Origin: JAJDXW01 sp965223775
GTDB lineage: Bacteria > Pseudomonadota > Gammaproteobacteria > HK1
DNA: 64,000 bases
Direction of reading: 5' to 3'
Assembly: GCA_965223775.1 (NCBI GenBank)
Contig: OZ245021.1
Coordinates: 62,001-126,000, forward strand
The notes below the pieces were generated by a model. It was given only the letters and a program-made list of their open reading frames with translations, was not told where the DNA came from and ran no database searches. The translations under genes and the position numbers were made by a program. Below are positions 1 through 7,559 of this stretch, piece by piece. Position 1 is the stretch's first letter; each line of letters starts with the position of its first letter.

Positions 1-1325
1 ACGAGGACGGTCGGCTCGACCCGGTGCTCGTCCGACTCGAGCTCACCGTCGCCGGCGACGGCATCGTGGCCGACTTCGCGGGCTCGAATCCCCAGGTTCC
101 GGGGGTGGTGAACTCGTCGCTCGCGGTGACCGGGGCGGGGGTGTTCGTGGCCGTCAAGTCCACCCTGGACCCGGGCGGGGCGGTGAACGAAGGCGCCTTC
201 CGGCCCATCGAGCTCCGGGCGCCGGCGGCGAGCGTGGTGGACGTTCGAAGCGACGCCCCAGCCGGCGCCCATGGCGAAGTGCGAAAGCGCGCCGTGTCGG
301 TGGCCCTGGGCGCTCTCGCGCAGATCATCCCCGAGCGGGTGTCGGGCGATCTGTGCGGCACGTCGTTCCCGAACTCGATCGGCGGCTACAACCACCGGCG
401 CGGGCGGCAGTACGTCTACTACGAGGCGCCGGCGGGAGGGAACGGGGGGCTCGCCGGGGCGGACGGTTCGAGTGCGTTCGCCAACGTCGATTTCGGCAAC
501 ATCCGCACCATCCAGACCGCGGAGTCCATCGAGAACGAGATGCCGCTCCTCGTGGAGCGGTGCGAGCTGCGGGCGGACTCCGGGGGTGAAGGCGCGCACC
601 GGGGCGGGCTCGGCCTGCACCGGGAGATCCGGGTGCTCGGCGAGGAGGGCAGCTACTCGGTGCTGAGCGACCGCGCCGCGATCCCGCCGTTCGGGGTTGC
701 CGGGGGGGCGAGCTCCCACTCCTATCGGGTGGCGGTGCGGCGCGGCGGCGCCGAGAACGAATTCCCCACCCCGGGCAAGGTCACCGGTCATCCCGTGCGC
801 AGGGACGACGTGGTGATCATGGAGTCGGCCGGAGGAGGTGGCTACGGCGATCCCTTGCAGCGCAACCCCGAAGCGGTGCGCGCGGACGTGCGGGCGGGGT
901 TCGTGTCGGCGGAGCGTGCCCGTGAGGGCTATGGAGTGGTGCTGGACGCGGCCGGAGAGGTGGACGGGGAGGCGACGGCGGCCGCCCGCGAGGCTTCCGG
1001 GCGCGCGCGTTTTCGCCTCCCGGTGCGGGCGGACGAGACTGACCCCTACACCGGGGTCCGAGGCCGGCGCCGTACGGTCCGCCTCGCGCCCGCGAACGCG
1101 GAGCGCCTCGGCGTCACGGACGACGACCTGGTGGAACTGCTCGGCGCGCACCCGGCCCCGCTCCGGGCCTGGGTGCGGGTCGAGGAAGGAGAAGCCGGCA
1201 CCAGCACGCTCGGGCTGGACGAGTTCGGCCGCCGCGTGCTCGGGGTCGGCGAGGGCGACGAAGTGATGCTCCGCCGCATCGCGCAGCCCCGCCCCCCGGG
1301 CGGCATGGCCCATCCTCCGGGGTAG
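1..1325 (+). CDS. Hydantoinase B/oxoprolinase family protein, C-terminal part (5' end outside window)
   Basis: The reading frame is open from base 3, so the start lies upstream of the window; a GTG at 24 is inside the domain and is not taken as the start. The protein carries HyuB hallmarks: NEMPLLVERCELRADSGG, the G-G-G-Y-G-D-P-L motif (about residues 272-279 counted from base 24) and the usual tail V-R-A-G-F-V-S-A-E-R-A. HyuB proteins are the B subunit of ATP-dependent hydantoinase, oxoprolinase and acetone-carboxylase-type enzymes, which open or carboxylate cyclic amides or ketones with a HyuA partner. After the normal HyuB end there are about 100 extra residues that resemble an ADC-like (molybdopterin-dinucleotide-binding-like) fold, around L-A-P-A-N-A-E-R-L-G-V and R-A-W-V-R-V. 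The HyuA partner is presumably upstream, outside the window. The substrate is unknown. Confidence 0.88.
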   Translation, partial: EDGRLDPVLVRLELTVAGDGIVADFAGSNPQVPGVVNSSLAVTGAGVFVAVKSTLDPGGAVNEGAFRPIELRAPAASVVDVRSDAPAGAHGEVRKRAVSVALGALAQIIPERVSGDLCGTSFPNSIGGYNHRRGRQYVYYEAPAGGNGGLAGADGSSAFANVDFGNIRTIQTAESIENEMPLLVERCELRADSGGEGAHRGGLGLHREIRVLGEEGSYSVLSDRAAIPPFGVAGGASSHSYRVAVRRGGAENEFPTPGKVTGHPVRRDDVVIMESAGGGGYGDPLQRNPEAVRADVRAGFVSAERAREGYGVVLDAAGEVDGEATAAAREASGRARFRLPVRADETDPYTGVRGRRRTVRLAPANAERLGVTDDDLVELLGAHPAPLRAWVRVEEGEAGTSTLGLDEFGRRVLGVGEGDEVMLRRIAQPRPPGGMAHPPG

Positions 1326-1344
1326 CGGGACCGGGGTAGCGGGA
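1317..1344. repeat. 14-bp tandem duplication at the hyuB stop codon
   Basis: Two perfect adjacent copies of CCGGGGTAGCGGGA occupy 1317-1330 and 1331-1344. The first contains the TAG stop of the upstream hyuB gene, so the duplication adds a second in-line TAG and does not change the protein. Confidence 0.9.
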
Positions 1345-1415
1345 CCGCGCGTCGCCCGTCCCGGGAAGCCCCGGGGCGGCGGACTCGGCAGGCGCAGGCG
1401 CCTCCGGCTCCGGGT

Positions 1416-1868
1416 TCAGAGACGCTTTCGCATGTACACGCGCGGAAAACCGCGCTCGGTGCGGCGATCGATCTCCACGTAACCGAGACGGGCGTATATC
1501 GAGATGTTCTCGGTCATCTGCTGGTGGGTGTAGAGATCGAGGTGTCCGTGCCCCAGCCGCCGTGCTTCGGACTCCGCGTGCTCCATGAGGCGGCGGCCGA
1601 TCCCCTCGCCCTGCCGTGAAGGCCGCACCGCGACGTTGTCGAAGAGGAGGCCGTCCTCCCTGTCCATGAGCACGAGCGCCCCGATGATCTCGCCGCCGTC
1701 CTCGATGACGTACGCACGGTGCTCGCGGACGACCTCGTCATAGTCGTCGAGCATCGGGCCCGGCGGCTCGCCGATGCGTTCGATGTAGTGGGAGTAGGCG
1801 GCGCGCACGCACTCGGCGATGCCGGCGGCATCGGCGGCGGTTGCGGGGCGAAGCGCTGAGCTTGTCAT
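1416..1868 (-). CDS. GNAT family N-acetyltransferase
   Basis: 150 residues if translation starts at the ATG at 1868 (MTSSALRPATAADA), where the family homology begins; a longer frame to 1934 adds 22 residues that do not fit the fold. The acetyl-CoA-binding motif A is visible as V-R-P-S-R-Q-G-E-G-I-G-R-R-L-M (about residues 83-97), followed by L-Y-T-H-Q-Q-M-T-E-N-I-S-I-Y-A-R-L-G-Y, the usual C-terminal GNAT signature. It transfers an acetyl group from acetyl-CoA to an amine, but the acceptor cannot be inferred. The ATG overlaps the stop of a 33-residue upstream ORF by ATGA, suggesting translational coupling. It converges on the hyuB gene at the left edge. Confidence 0.85.
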   Translation of the reverse strand: MTSSALRPATAADAAGIAECVRAAYSHYIERIGEPPGPMLDDYDEVVREHRAYVIEDGGEIIGALVLMDREDGLLFDNVAVRPSRQGEGIGRRLMEHAESEARRLGHGHLDLYTHQQMTENISIYARLGYVEIDRRTERGFPRVYMRKRL

Positions 1869-1966
1869 GGATGTGGGTTCGGCTTGCTGAACCCGCGGCT
1901 GCGAATGTCGTCCGCGACATCGTCGCGTGCCCATTCCACCGCGTCCGATACCTCCGCCCCGGTCAT
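1865..1966 (-). CDS. Small ORF (33 aa) translationally coupled to the GNAT gene
   Basis: An ATG at 1966 opens a 33-codon frame (MTGAEVSDAVEWARDDVADD, then IRSRGFSKPNPHP) whose TGA overlaps the ATG of the GNAT gene in an ATGA tetranucleotide. The sequence is acidic and helical-looking; no family is recognised. It follows a 46-residue proline-rich ORF after 18 bases. It may be a real microprotein or a translational leader for the acetyltransferase; both readings are inference. Confidence 0.4.
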   Translation of the reverse strand: MTGAEVSDAVEWARDDVADDIRSRGFSKPNPHP

Positions 1967-1984
1967 TCCCGAGGAACTCACTCG

Positions 1985-2125
1985 CTATCCCTGTTTCTTC
2001 GGCGGCGGGGCGGGAGGCGGCGGCGGCTTGACCGCGGTCGGTGGTTTGGGCGATACGCCCAGACTTGTCACGTCCCTGGCATTCGGAGGTTGTCTCGACG
2101 GCGGCGGTACAGGTTCCTTGGCCAT
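1985..2125 (-). CDS. Small proline-rich protein (46 aa), unknown function
   Basis: The ATG at 2125 starts MAKEPVPPPSRQPPNARDVT and the frame ends KPPPPPAPPPKKQG with TAG. About 40 percent of residues are proline, with a lysine-rich tail. It lies first in a tight leftward row: this ORF, the 33-aa ORF, then the GNAT gene. The composition resembles short proline-rich hypothetical proteins seen in many genomes, but no function is assigned. The frame is short enough to have arisen by chance in GC-rich DNA, although the ordered array of start and stop signals argues for a transcription unit. Confidence 0.4.
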   Translation of the reverse strand: MAKEPVPPPSRQPPNARDVTSLGVSPKPPTAVKPPPPPAPPPKKQG

Positions 2126-2345
2126 GTTCTGTTTCTTCGGGCGCCTTATGTTGTTCCAGCCAGGAATTCTACCAATTCAACCTCGCTTGACCGTGGCAAC
2201 GGATGCTGGTCGCAGGGGGACGGGCTTGGCGTCTCTTCGTCACGGTCGACGGTGGAGGTCCCTTCTCGGAACGATCGGCGGGGGACGACGGTCGGACCGA
2301 CCAGAGCCGGCCAAGGCGGCCCAAACACGGAATTCCTGACACTAC

Positions 2346-2870
2346 CTCCCCGGCGCCGACGCGGTCCCAGCCTCCGTCCAGCACCGTCACGTGATCGAAC
2401 TCGAGCCCATCCCAGTCGCCGCCGGGCACATTCTTCGCGCGCGCCCGGTCGATGCCGGATGGGATGTCCGGTCTTCATCCGATGGCGCGCCGGCTCGATC
2501 AGCGCATTGGCCGCCGCGACGATATGGTCTGTGGAACGGTAGTTGTCGACCAGGAAGGCGGGCTTCGGCCCGTAGTCCGCCTCGAAGCGGCGGATGAACT
2601 CCACCGAGGCGCCGTTGAAGGCGTAGGTGTTCTGGTCATCGTCTCCTACCGCAAAGAGGGTGAGCTTGCGGTCCTCCTCCTCCAGGGTTCGTCCGGCCAA
2701 TGCCGATATCAACTCGTACTGGTCCGCGTTGATGTCCTGGTACTCGTCCACAAGGATCCAGCGAAAGCCGGCGAGGAGCCGCTCGCGTTGCTCGTCGGCT
2801 TCTTCCGGCGCCAGCCCCTCGCCCGCGCCTGCTCGCGCACGTCTTCGAGAGTCGTCCTCACCGGTTGCCC
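2346..2870 (-). pseudogene. UvrD/Rep-type (SF1) DNA helicase remnant
   Basis: Reading leftward, the SF1 helicase core is recognisable: G-F-R-W-I-L-V-D-E-Y-Q-D-I (Walker B, motif II), then A-V-G-D-D-D-Q-N-T-Y-A-F-N-G-A (motif III) and V-D-N-Y-R-S-T (motif IV) near 2560-2760. After the residues H-P-I the frame shifts, and D-G-L-E-F-D-H-V-T-V-L-D-G-G-W-D (motif V region) continues in another frame to about 2346. Upstream of motif II a further shift is needed to extend homology beyond about 2800. The ATP-binding Walker A domain and the C-terminal motif VI are both missing. The gene is therefore a fragment broken at both ends with internal frameshifts and is not functional. Confidence 0.8.
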
Positions 2871-2941
2871 TCTATCCTGCTCCTGGACAGCCGGGAGGTG
2901 GGGCGGCCAAGTGTGTGCGCTACAGTCGTATTTTGAAGCAG

Positions 2942-3427
2942 TTACCCCGCTTCGGCAGCCCAGCCGGTATTGCCCGCCACGAGTCGGGTGGGCAGTTCCG
3001 TGGGGGTTCCTTGGGCGATACCCTTCAACTCGGCCAGATCGAAGTGCTCCGCGGGCTCCTCGTGGAGCACCATGAGGCGAAGGAGGCGATCAGCCTGTGG
3101 CCCCATCGCCGTCTTGCCGTTCTCCCAGCGAGAGACAGTTTCGATGGTGACTCCCATGTGGTCGGCAAAGTCGTGGCCGGACCACCCGAGGGACTTGCGC
3201 AGGAAGCGGATCTCCGCGGGAGTGAGACGCGTCGGCTTGCGAACGACCGAATTCGCCATGACCCGGTGCAGTTCGGCGATGTGCGGGATCGCGACCTGGT
3301 AGTCGCCGCAGTTGGCACACCGGTTGACCTCGACGCCGACGAGCGTGACACCATGCAGTCCGGAGGCGTCGTACTTCACGTTCTCCCGCCGCGTGGCCAT
3401 CGTGTGGCCGCAGTTCAGACATTTCAT
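2942..3427 (-). CDS. MqsA/HigA-type antitoxin with zinc-ribbon and helix-turn-helix domains
   Basis: 161 residues from the ATG at 3427. The N-terminal half has two Cys pairs, M-K-C-L-N-C and N-R-C-A-N-C, forming an MqsA-type zinc ribbon. The C-terminal half (about residues 67-130) has an XRE/HTH domain with L-G-W-S-G-H-D-F-A-D-H-M-G-V and T-V-S-R-W-E-N-G. Proteins of this design neutralise a DUF4258 or MqsR-like RNase toxin and repress their own operon. The cognate toxin gene lies immediately upstream (3454-3693) and appears frameshifted, which would leave this antitoxin orphaned. A GGAGGT ribosome-binding site lies just ahead of the ATG. Confidence 0.85.
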   Translation of the reverse strand: MKCLNCGHTMATRRENVKYDASGLHGVTLVGVEVNRCANCGDYQVAIPHIAELHRVMANSVVRKPTRLTPAEIRFLRKSLGWSGHDFADHMGVTIETVSRWENGKTAMGPQADRLLRLMVLHEEPAEHFDLAELKGIAQGTPTELPTRLVAGNTGWAAEAG

Positions 3428-3453
3428 GGCAGTTACCTCCGACTAGCGTCTCT

Positions 3454-3693
3454 TCAGAGCGAAACGCGATGACGACGGTGATCCAGCCGCCACGCACGGA
3501 GTAGCGCCACGTCCCGTTCTGAAACTCGGGCCCAGTCGACCACGCCGGCTCGCAGCACGTTCACGCAGTCGACGGTGGTCAGCCGCCGTTCCGAGAGCCG
3601 CTGTAGCGCATGATTGGTCCATTGCACCGTGCCGTTGTCGATAATGTGCCGAATTCGCCGCTTTGCATTGATGCTGTCCAGCGGCTCGTCCAT
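3454..3693 (-). pseudogene. DUF4258-family toxin, frameshifted
   Basis: From the ATG at 3693 the first 50 or so residues (I-R-H-I-I-D-N-G-T-V-Q-W-T-N-H-A-L-Q-R-L) match DUF4258 proteins, the toxin partners of MqsA-like antitoxins. Near 3528 the frame changes and the observed C-terminus (A-W-R-L-D-H-R-R-H-R-V-S-L) is unlike the family. The expected continuation, F-Q-N-G-T-W-R-Y-S-V-R followed by I-T-V-V-I-A-F-R-S-E, is present in the next frame, so one extra base explains the break. The gene is 27 bases upstream of the antitoxin. A sequencing error would restore it; as read, it is inactive. Confidence 0.7.
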
Positions 3694-3726
3694 CCGCGCA
3701 ACATATCACAGTCAACTATTGATAAT

Positions 3727-4182
3727 TTATCGGCAATCTGCGGGACAGAGCAGTCCGTGTCCGGAGAGAGCCACGGAGGAGAAAAGATCTCGCGTCCGTT
3801 CGGGGACGGTGACGTGCCGGCGTTGGCTCCGGTATCCGATGAGGCACTGGCTCCGCGGGGGGCAACAGGGCGTGAGGTCTCCGCCTCGGGAGGGCGTTAT
3901 CCAGGGTCCATGGCACAGGTGACAGTGTGTTGCAAAATCTCTATCGTCAATCGCTTCCATAAGATCCTTCAAATATAGAAGGCATGCTTCGAATTCATTC
4001 CTACTGCGGGACAAAACGTCTATTTCGTAGCTTTTGAACGGCATCTTCTCACCGAAAGTAGTATTATTATAAAATACCTGAACTGGACGCACTATCATTC
4101 CTTTGATTAGCTCATATGATACCAAGACAAACCCGGCATACGAGAGAATTCGATTGATCTGTGTGGCGCTGAGTTTTTCCAT
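3727..4182 (-). CDS. Hypothetical protein, probably truncated
   Basis: The first 85 residues (from the ATG at 4182, MEKLSATQINRILSYAGFVL) look like a genuine conserved hypothetical: a mixed helical sequence with F-K-S-Y-E-I-D-V-L-S-R and E-F-E-A-C-L-L-Y-L-K-D. This part lies in DNA much richer in A and T than its surroundings. After I-D-D-R-D-F (about 3925) the composition jumps back to high GC and the rest (Cys-, Arg- and Pro-rich) looks like read-through of unrelated DNA. I read it as a horizontally acquired gene that lost its 3' end. Function unknown. Confidence 0.45.
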   Translation of the reverse strand: MEKLSATQINRILSYAGFVLVSYELIKGMIVRPVQVFYNNTTFGEKMPFKSYEIDVLSRSRNEFEACLLYLKDLMEAIDDRDFATHCHLCHGPWITPSRGGDLTPCCPPRSQCLIGYRSQRRHVTVPERTRDLFSSVALSGHGLLCPADCR

Positions 4183-4219
4183 TGGTATCTTGCACTCCGT
4201 TCGTTGCTATCCATTGACG

Positions 4220-4549
4220 TCAGGACGAAATACCAATGCCTACCAGTTTCGCCATGCTCAACGACTTCGTGGTCCACGAGCCGTGTAGTTTACCTCTTGC
4301 ACGACGCCGCTCCGAATTTACCATTATCCCGACATCAAGCGGCGCACGGATTGTCTCCCATAGCGTAAACAGATCCTCGAATCGTACACCCCTGCACGCG
4401 AAGAGGGGCCTCGTCAGGAATCCACGCACGAGCGAGAGCATCGCGATCGCCGCTTCCAGGGTGCCGTCCTTCAAGACCGCGAAGGGGCTCCGTGATGCTG
4501 TCGGCTGACGTCTGGGCGGACCCGGCTCCGGCGCCTGGCGGTTCACCAT
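4220..4549 (-). CDS. Hypothetical ORF, uncertain
   Basis: A 109-codon frame in moderately AT-rich DNA. The central portion (E-A-A-I-A-M-L-S-L-V-R-G-F-L-T-R-P-L) is protein-like, but no family is recognised. It runs in the same direction as the hypothetical gene at 3727-4182 and ends 37 bases before it. The first 30 residues are low-complexity and the true start is probably internal. It may be a remnant of the same foreign segment. Confidence 0.25.
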   Translation of the reverse strand: MVNRQAPEPGPPRRQPTASRSPFAVLKDGTLEAAIAMLSLVRGFLTRPLFACRGVRFEDLFTLWETIRAPLDVGIMVNSERRRARGKLHGSWTTKSLSMAKLVGIGISS

Positions 4550-4833
4550 TGCGGAGACAAGGGCGTCTTCGCTGGAGTAGCGTCGAGGGAACGAACGCGT
4601 CGGCGGCCCGCGCGGGTCACAGGGGCGTCCATTGGCGCGGTACTACGGCTCCGTGCGCCAACGAGGGCGGACGTGCCCCATGTCCAGCGGTACGCGGTGC
4701 GCGAGGAGTTCTACCGGTCCCTGGACATGGCCGTAACTCGGCGCCAAAACGGTCGTAACCGATTGATTATTGGTCGACGGACGCGATAGGTCGGCACTAC
4801 AAGGCGCCGTTTGGGAAGTGTCTTGGCGGAGGG

Positions 4834-5901
4834 CTACGCGGAGATGCGCGGCAGCGGCTGTTCGGGCAATTGCAGCTTGAGTTGATGCAGCAGCAGTTGG
4901 TGGTCGCGTGTGGGCTGGGTGTGGCGCGGCAACGTCAGATGCCGCCCGTCGGCGGTCGGCAGATGGACATCGACCATCTGCAAGGTGGAGAACTTCTCCA
5001 GGATGGCCCGCGGCGTGAGTCCCGGCGCGCACGGCCGGGCGATGTGTTTCAAGGTGACGTGCAGGCAGTAGGCGATGAACGCGACGAAGATGTGCGCCTC
5101 GATCCGTTCCTCACGTTGATGGAAGATCGGGCGGATCGCCAAGTCGTGCTTGAGTTCCTTGAACGCCTGCTCGATCTCGGTCAGTTGCATGTAGTACCGC
5201 CACAGCGTGGCCGGGTCCTCGCCGGTCAGATTGGAGCGCAGCAGGTACCGGCCCTCGCGGCGCCGGGCCCGGCGCAGCCGGTCGCGGCGCAGCTCGAAGG
5301 CGAAGGTGTGCGCGGTGACGGCCTCGCCGGCCTGGGGCAGGCGGATGTCGACCAGATGGAAAGCGCGTCCGGCTTCCTTCTAGGCCGCGCCCAGCTTGAG
5401 CAACAGCTCGTCGCGGCTCAGCGATTGCCCGCGTAGCTCGTGCAGGCGCCGCCACAGTTTCCTCAGCCGGCGCTGGCGCATGCCGCTCTCCTTGAAGATG
5501 CGCGCCCGGCTCTGGGCCAGGATGTACAGCTACCCGTCCTGGGCCAACAGCTTCACCTCGACCGACTCGCGAACCGCCCGCCAGGGCAGGCCCACAAACG
5601 ATTGCTCCAGGCGCGTCAAGCGCCCCTTGGGGGTGCCGACCAGGTAGTGCACCGGCGCCTCGCCCCCGCGCATCGCCGCCAACGTCTCCTCGGTCGGAAT
5701 GCCCCGGTCCATGATCCAGACCCGATCGGAGCGCCCGTACTGCGCCTCGATCTTCGCCAGGAACCGCGCCAGCGTCGTGTTGTCGCTGGTGTTGCCCGGC
5801 ATCACCTCGTAGGCCAGCGGAAACCCTTCAGGGGTCACAACCAGGGCGAGCACCCTCGTGCCCGCTCCCTGCCCGCCAACCCCCCAAACCGCCCCGACCA
5901 T
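4834..5901 (-). pseudogene. IS1634-like (IS4-group) DDE transposase, N-truncated, two internal TAG codons
   Basis: One continuous frame runs from 5901 to 4834, interrupted only by TAG at 5532-5530 and at 5382-5380. Recognisable parts in order: A-L-V-V-T-P-E-G-F-P-L-A-Y-E-V-M-P-G-N-T-S-D, W-I-M-D-R-G-I-P-T-E-E, L-L-L-K-L-G-A-A, R-R-E-G-R-Y-L-L-R-S-N-L-T-G, and the C-terminal E-I-E-Q-A-F-K-E-L-K-H-D-L-A-I-R-P with E-A-H-I-F-V-A-F-I-A-Y-C-L. The extreme C-terminus (P-L-P-R-I-S-A) matches the family end. The N-terminal third, including the first catalytic Asp, is missing before about 5880. The two stops fall where relatives have sense codons, each explainable by a single substitution, so this is a decaying copy. 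Confidence 0.85.
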
Positions 5902-6134
5902 CCCGTGACCTACCCGTTCGGTGCCGGTTCATCGGTCAAAATCTTCGCTCATGCCTCTCCAAACACCCATCGCAACGGCACAACAGGATCAACATCCCAC
6001 CTCCGGCCAATCGACACTGAACGAAAGAATCGCCTTGCATGACGATGTGCTACAGTTTCTCGGCGACGTTCAATTCTTCCGGCTGCGGCGAAATCGCGGC
6101 GCCGGCCACGCGGGTTCGAAAAAGAGCGTTGATC

Positions 6135-6449
6135 ATGATTCGGGCGTACATAACTGTCGCTGCCTTCATATCCGCATCGACGCCGATTGCACCGGCCCAC
6201 GCCGGCGATGCCGCGGCGGGGAAAGCGAAAGCCCTGCTGTGCTCGGCGTGCCACGGGTTGGACGGAAACAGTACCAATCCACTGTGGCCGAAGCTCGCGG
6301 GCCAGCACGAAGCTTACCTCGTGAAACAGATGAAGGCATTCCGCTCGGGCGAGCGCAAGGACCCGTTAATGGCGCCGATGTCGGCCGGACTGCGCGATGC
6401 CGACATCGATGACCTCGCCGCCTACTATGCCAGCCAGAAGCAGAAGTAG
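6135..6449 (+). CDS. Class I c-type cytochrome, periplasmic
   Basis: 104 residues from the ATG at 6135 (MIRAYITVAAFISASTPIAP); an upstream ATG at 6039 would add 32 residues ahead of the signal peptide and is rejected. The first 23 residues form a Sec signal peptide with an A-H-A cleavage site before G-D-A-A-A-G-K. The haem-binding motif is C-S-A-C-H in L-L-C-S-A-C-H-G-L-D-G, and the likely axial Met lies in P-L-M-A-P-M-S-A-G-L. Size and motifs fit cytochrome c553 or a single c4 domain, a soluble electron carrier. It lies 1.1 kb from nirK, on the opposite strand, with an IS fragment between; a role as nitrite-reductase electron donor is possible but only inferred. Confidence 0.88.
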   Translation: MIRAYITVAAFISASTPIAPAHAGDAAAGKAKALLCSACHGLDGNSTNPLWPKLAGQHEAYLVKQMKAFRSGERKDPLMAPMSAGLRDADIDDLAAYYASQKQK

Positions 6450-6523
6450 AGGCCGGTCCGCGAACCTTCCAGGGTGATTTCACGCTGGGCGTCGGGGCCG
6501 GTATCACGGCGAGGATTGGAGGA

Positions 6524-7219
6524 TTGATCCGGTTCAAGCAAGGAAGTGGACGGGAGGTGCGCGGGGTGTCCGATGCGCCGCCGCGCCACTATGTGGTGTG
6601 CCGCAACCCGGCCCAGGCACACAAGGACGCGGCCGACCGGGAAGCCATCCTCGCCGGCCTCGCGAAGAAGCTGAACAAGGGCGCGGTGAAGGAGCTGATC
6701 GGCAGCAAGGGGTACGCGCGCTTCCTCAAGGCGCAGAGGGACTACTTCGAGATCGATGTCGAGAAGGCGCGCGAGGAGGAGAAGTACGACGGCCTCTGGT
6801 TGCTGCGCACCAACACACCGTTCGAGGCTCGCGAGACCGCCCTGCGCAACAAGCAGCTATGGATGGTCGAGCAGACCTTCCGCACGGCGAAGGCCCTGCT
6901 CGACACCCGGCCGGCCTTCCACAGGACCGACGCCACCATCCGCGGGCATGTGTTCTGCTCGTTCCTGGCGATGGTGCTGCAGAAGGAGCTCTTCCGTCGC
7001 ATCGAGGAAGCGGGCGTCGAGGCGGAGCGGGCCGACATTGTGCGCGACCTCAACGCCGTGACCGAGACGCAACTCGAATACGACGCCAAGCGATTCGTCC
7101 TGCGCAGCAAGATACAGGGCGTGGCCGGAAAGATTGTTCAGCGCGTCGGCGTGCGCCTGCCGAACACCATCCGCCAAGTCGATGCGCCACAGGGAGGTGA
7201 CGCCCGGAGCGCCGCCTGA
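6524..7219 (+). pseudogene. IS1634/IS4-family transposase, C-terminal fragment
   Basis: From about 6570 the translation matches the C-terminal half of IS1634-type transposases: R-H-Y-V-V-C-R-N-P, K-D-A-A-D-R-E-A-I-L, L-L-R-T-N-T, Q-L-W-M-V-E-Q-T-F-R, and T-I-R-G-H-V-F-C-S-F-L-A-M-V-L-Q-K-E-L. The Y-2-R-3-E-like region is present, but the N-terminal catalytic aspartates are absent, as the homology begins abruptly. The first 15 or so codons are chance frame. It is a different transposase subgroup from the copy at 4834-5901, so the area has collected at least two elements. Confidence 0.8.
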
Positions 7220-7559
7220 TCCGCAAATTCCCGCTGGCCACGAGCCCATGCAACTGCCCGACCTCCTCGCGGAGGAGGCCGGAAATGTGGTGCCAAGGCC
7301 TCTTCGGTGATCCCTATCCGATTGATAATAATGGATACTTCAAATCAAACCGTTGAAAACGAGTCTGGCAAGAGATCGGCGGCAAGACGATCCATGCCGC
7401 TGATGCCCAAAGTGGTTTGGCTCAGCAGCCAGGAGGCCGCTGAGCCAACACCGAACGCCAATCAACCTGCCAAGAGAGACAGAGAGACGAGACTCTTTGT
7501 CTTCATTTCACCGAATGCCAATCGAGCTGCCTCACGTGGCTGATATTTCTACTTGATCA
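7220..7559. other. Gene-free stretch downstream of nirK
   Basis: No supported gene. It holds a strong inverted repeat (7417-7448, listed separately) and two imperfect copies of a short word (CACCGAACGCCAATC near 7450 and CACCGAATGCCAATC near 7509). It separates the transposase remnant from the end of nirK. Confidence 0.6.
7417..7448. terminator. Perfect 10-bp inverted repeat, possible nirK transcript end
   Basis: TTGGCTCAGC (7417-7426) and GCTGAGCCAA (7439-7448) form a 10-bp stem with a 12-base loop, 110 bases beyond the nirK stop codon. There is no clear T-run, so intrinsic termination is uncertain; mRNA 3'-end protection is an alternative. Confidence 0.4.

Noticed and set aside
4834..5901. 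Pyrrolysine-type TAG readthrough of the transposase
   Set aside because: The gene also lacks its N-terminal catalytic part, and TAG is used as a normal stop elsewhere in the window, so decay is the better explanation.
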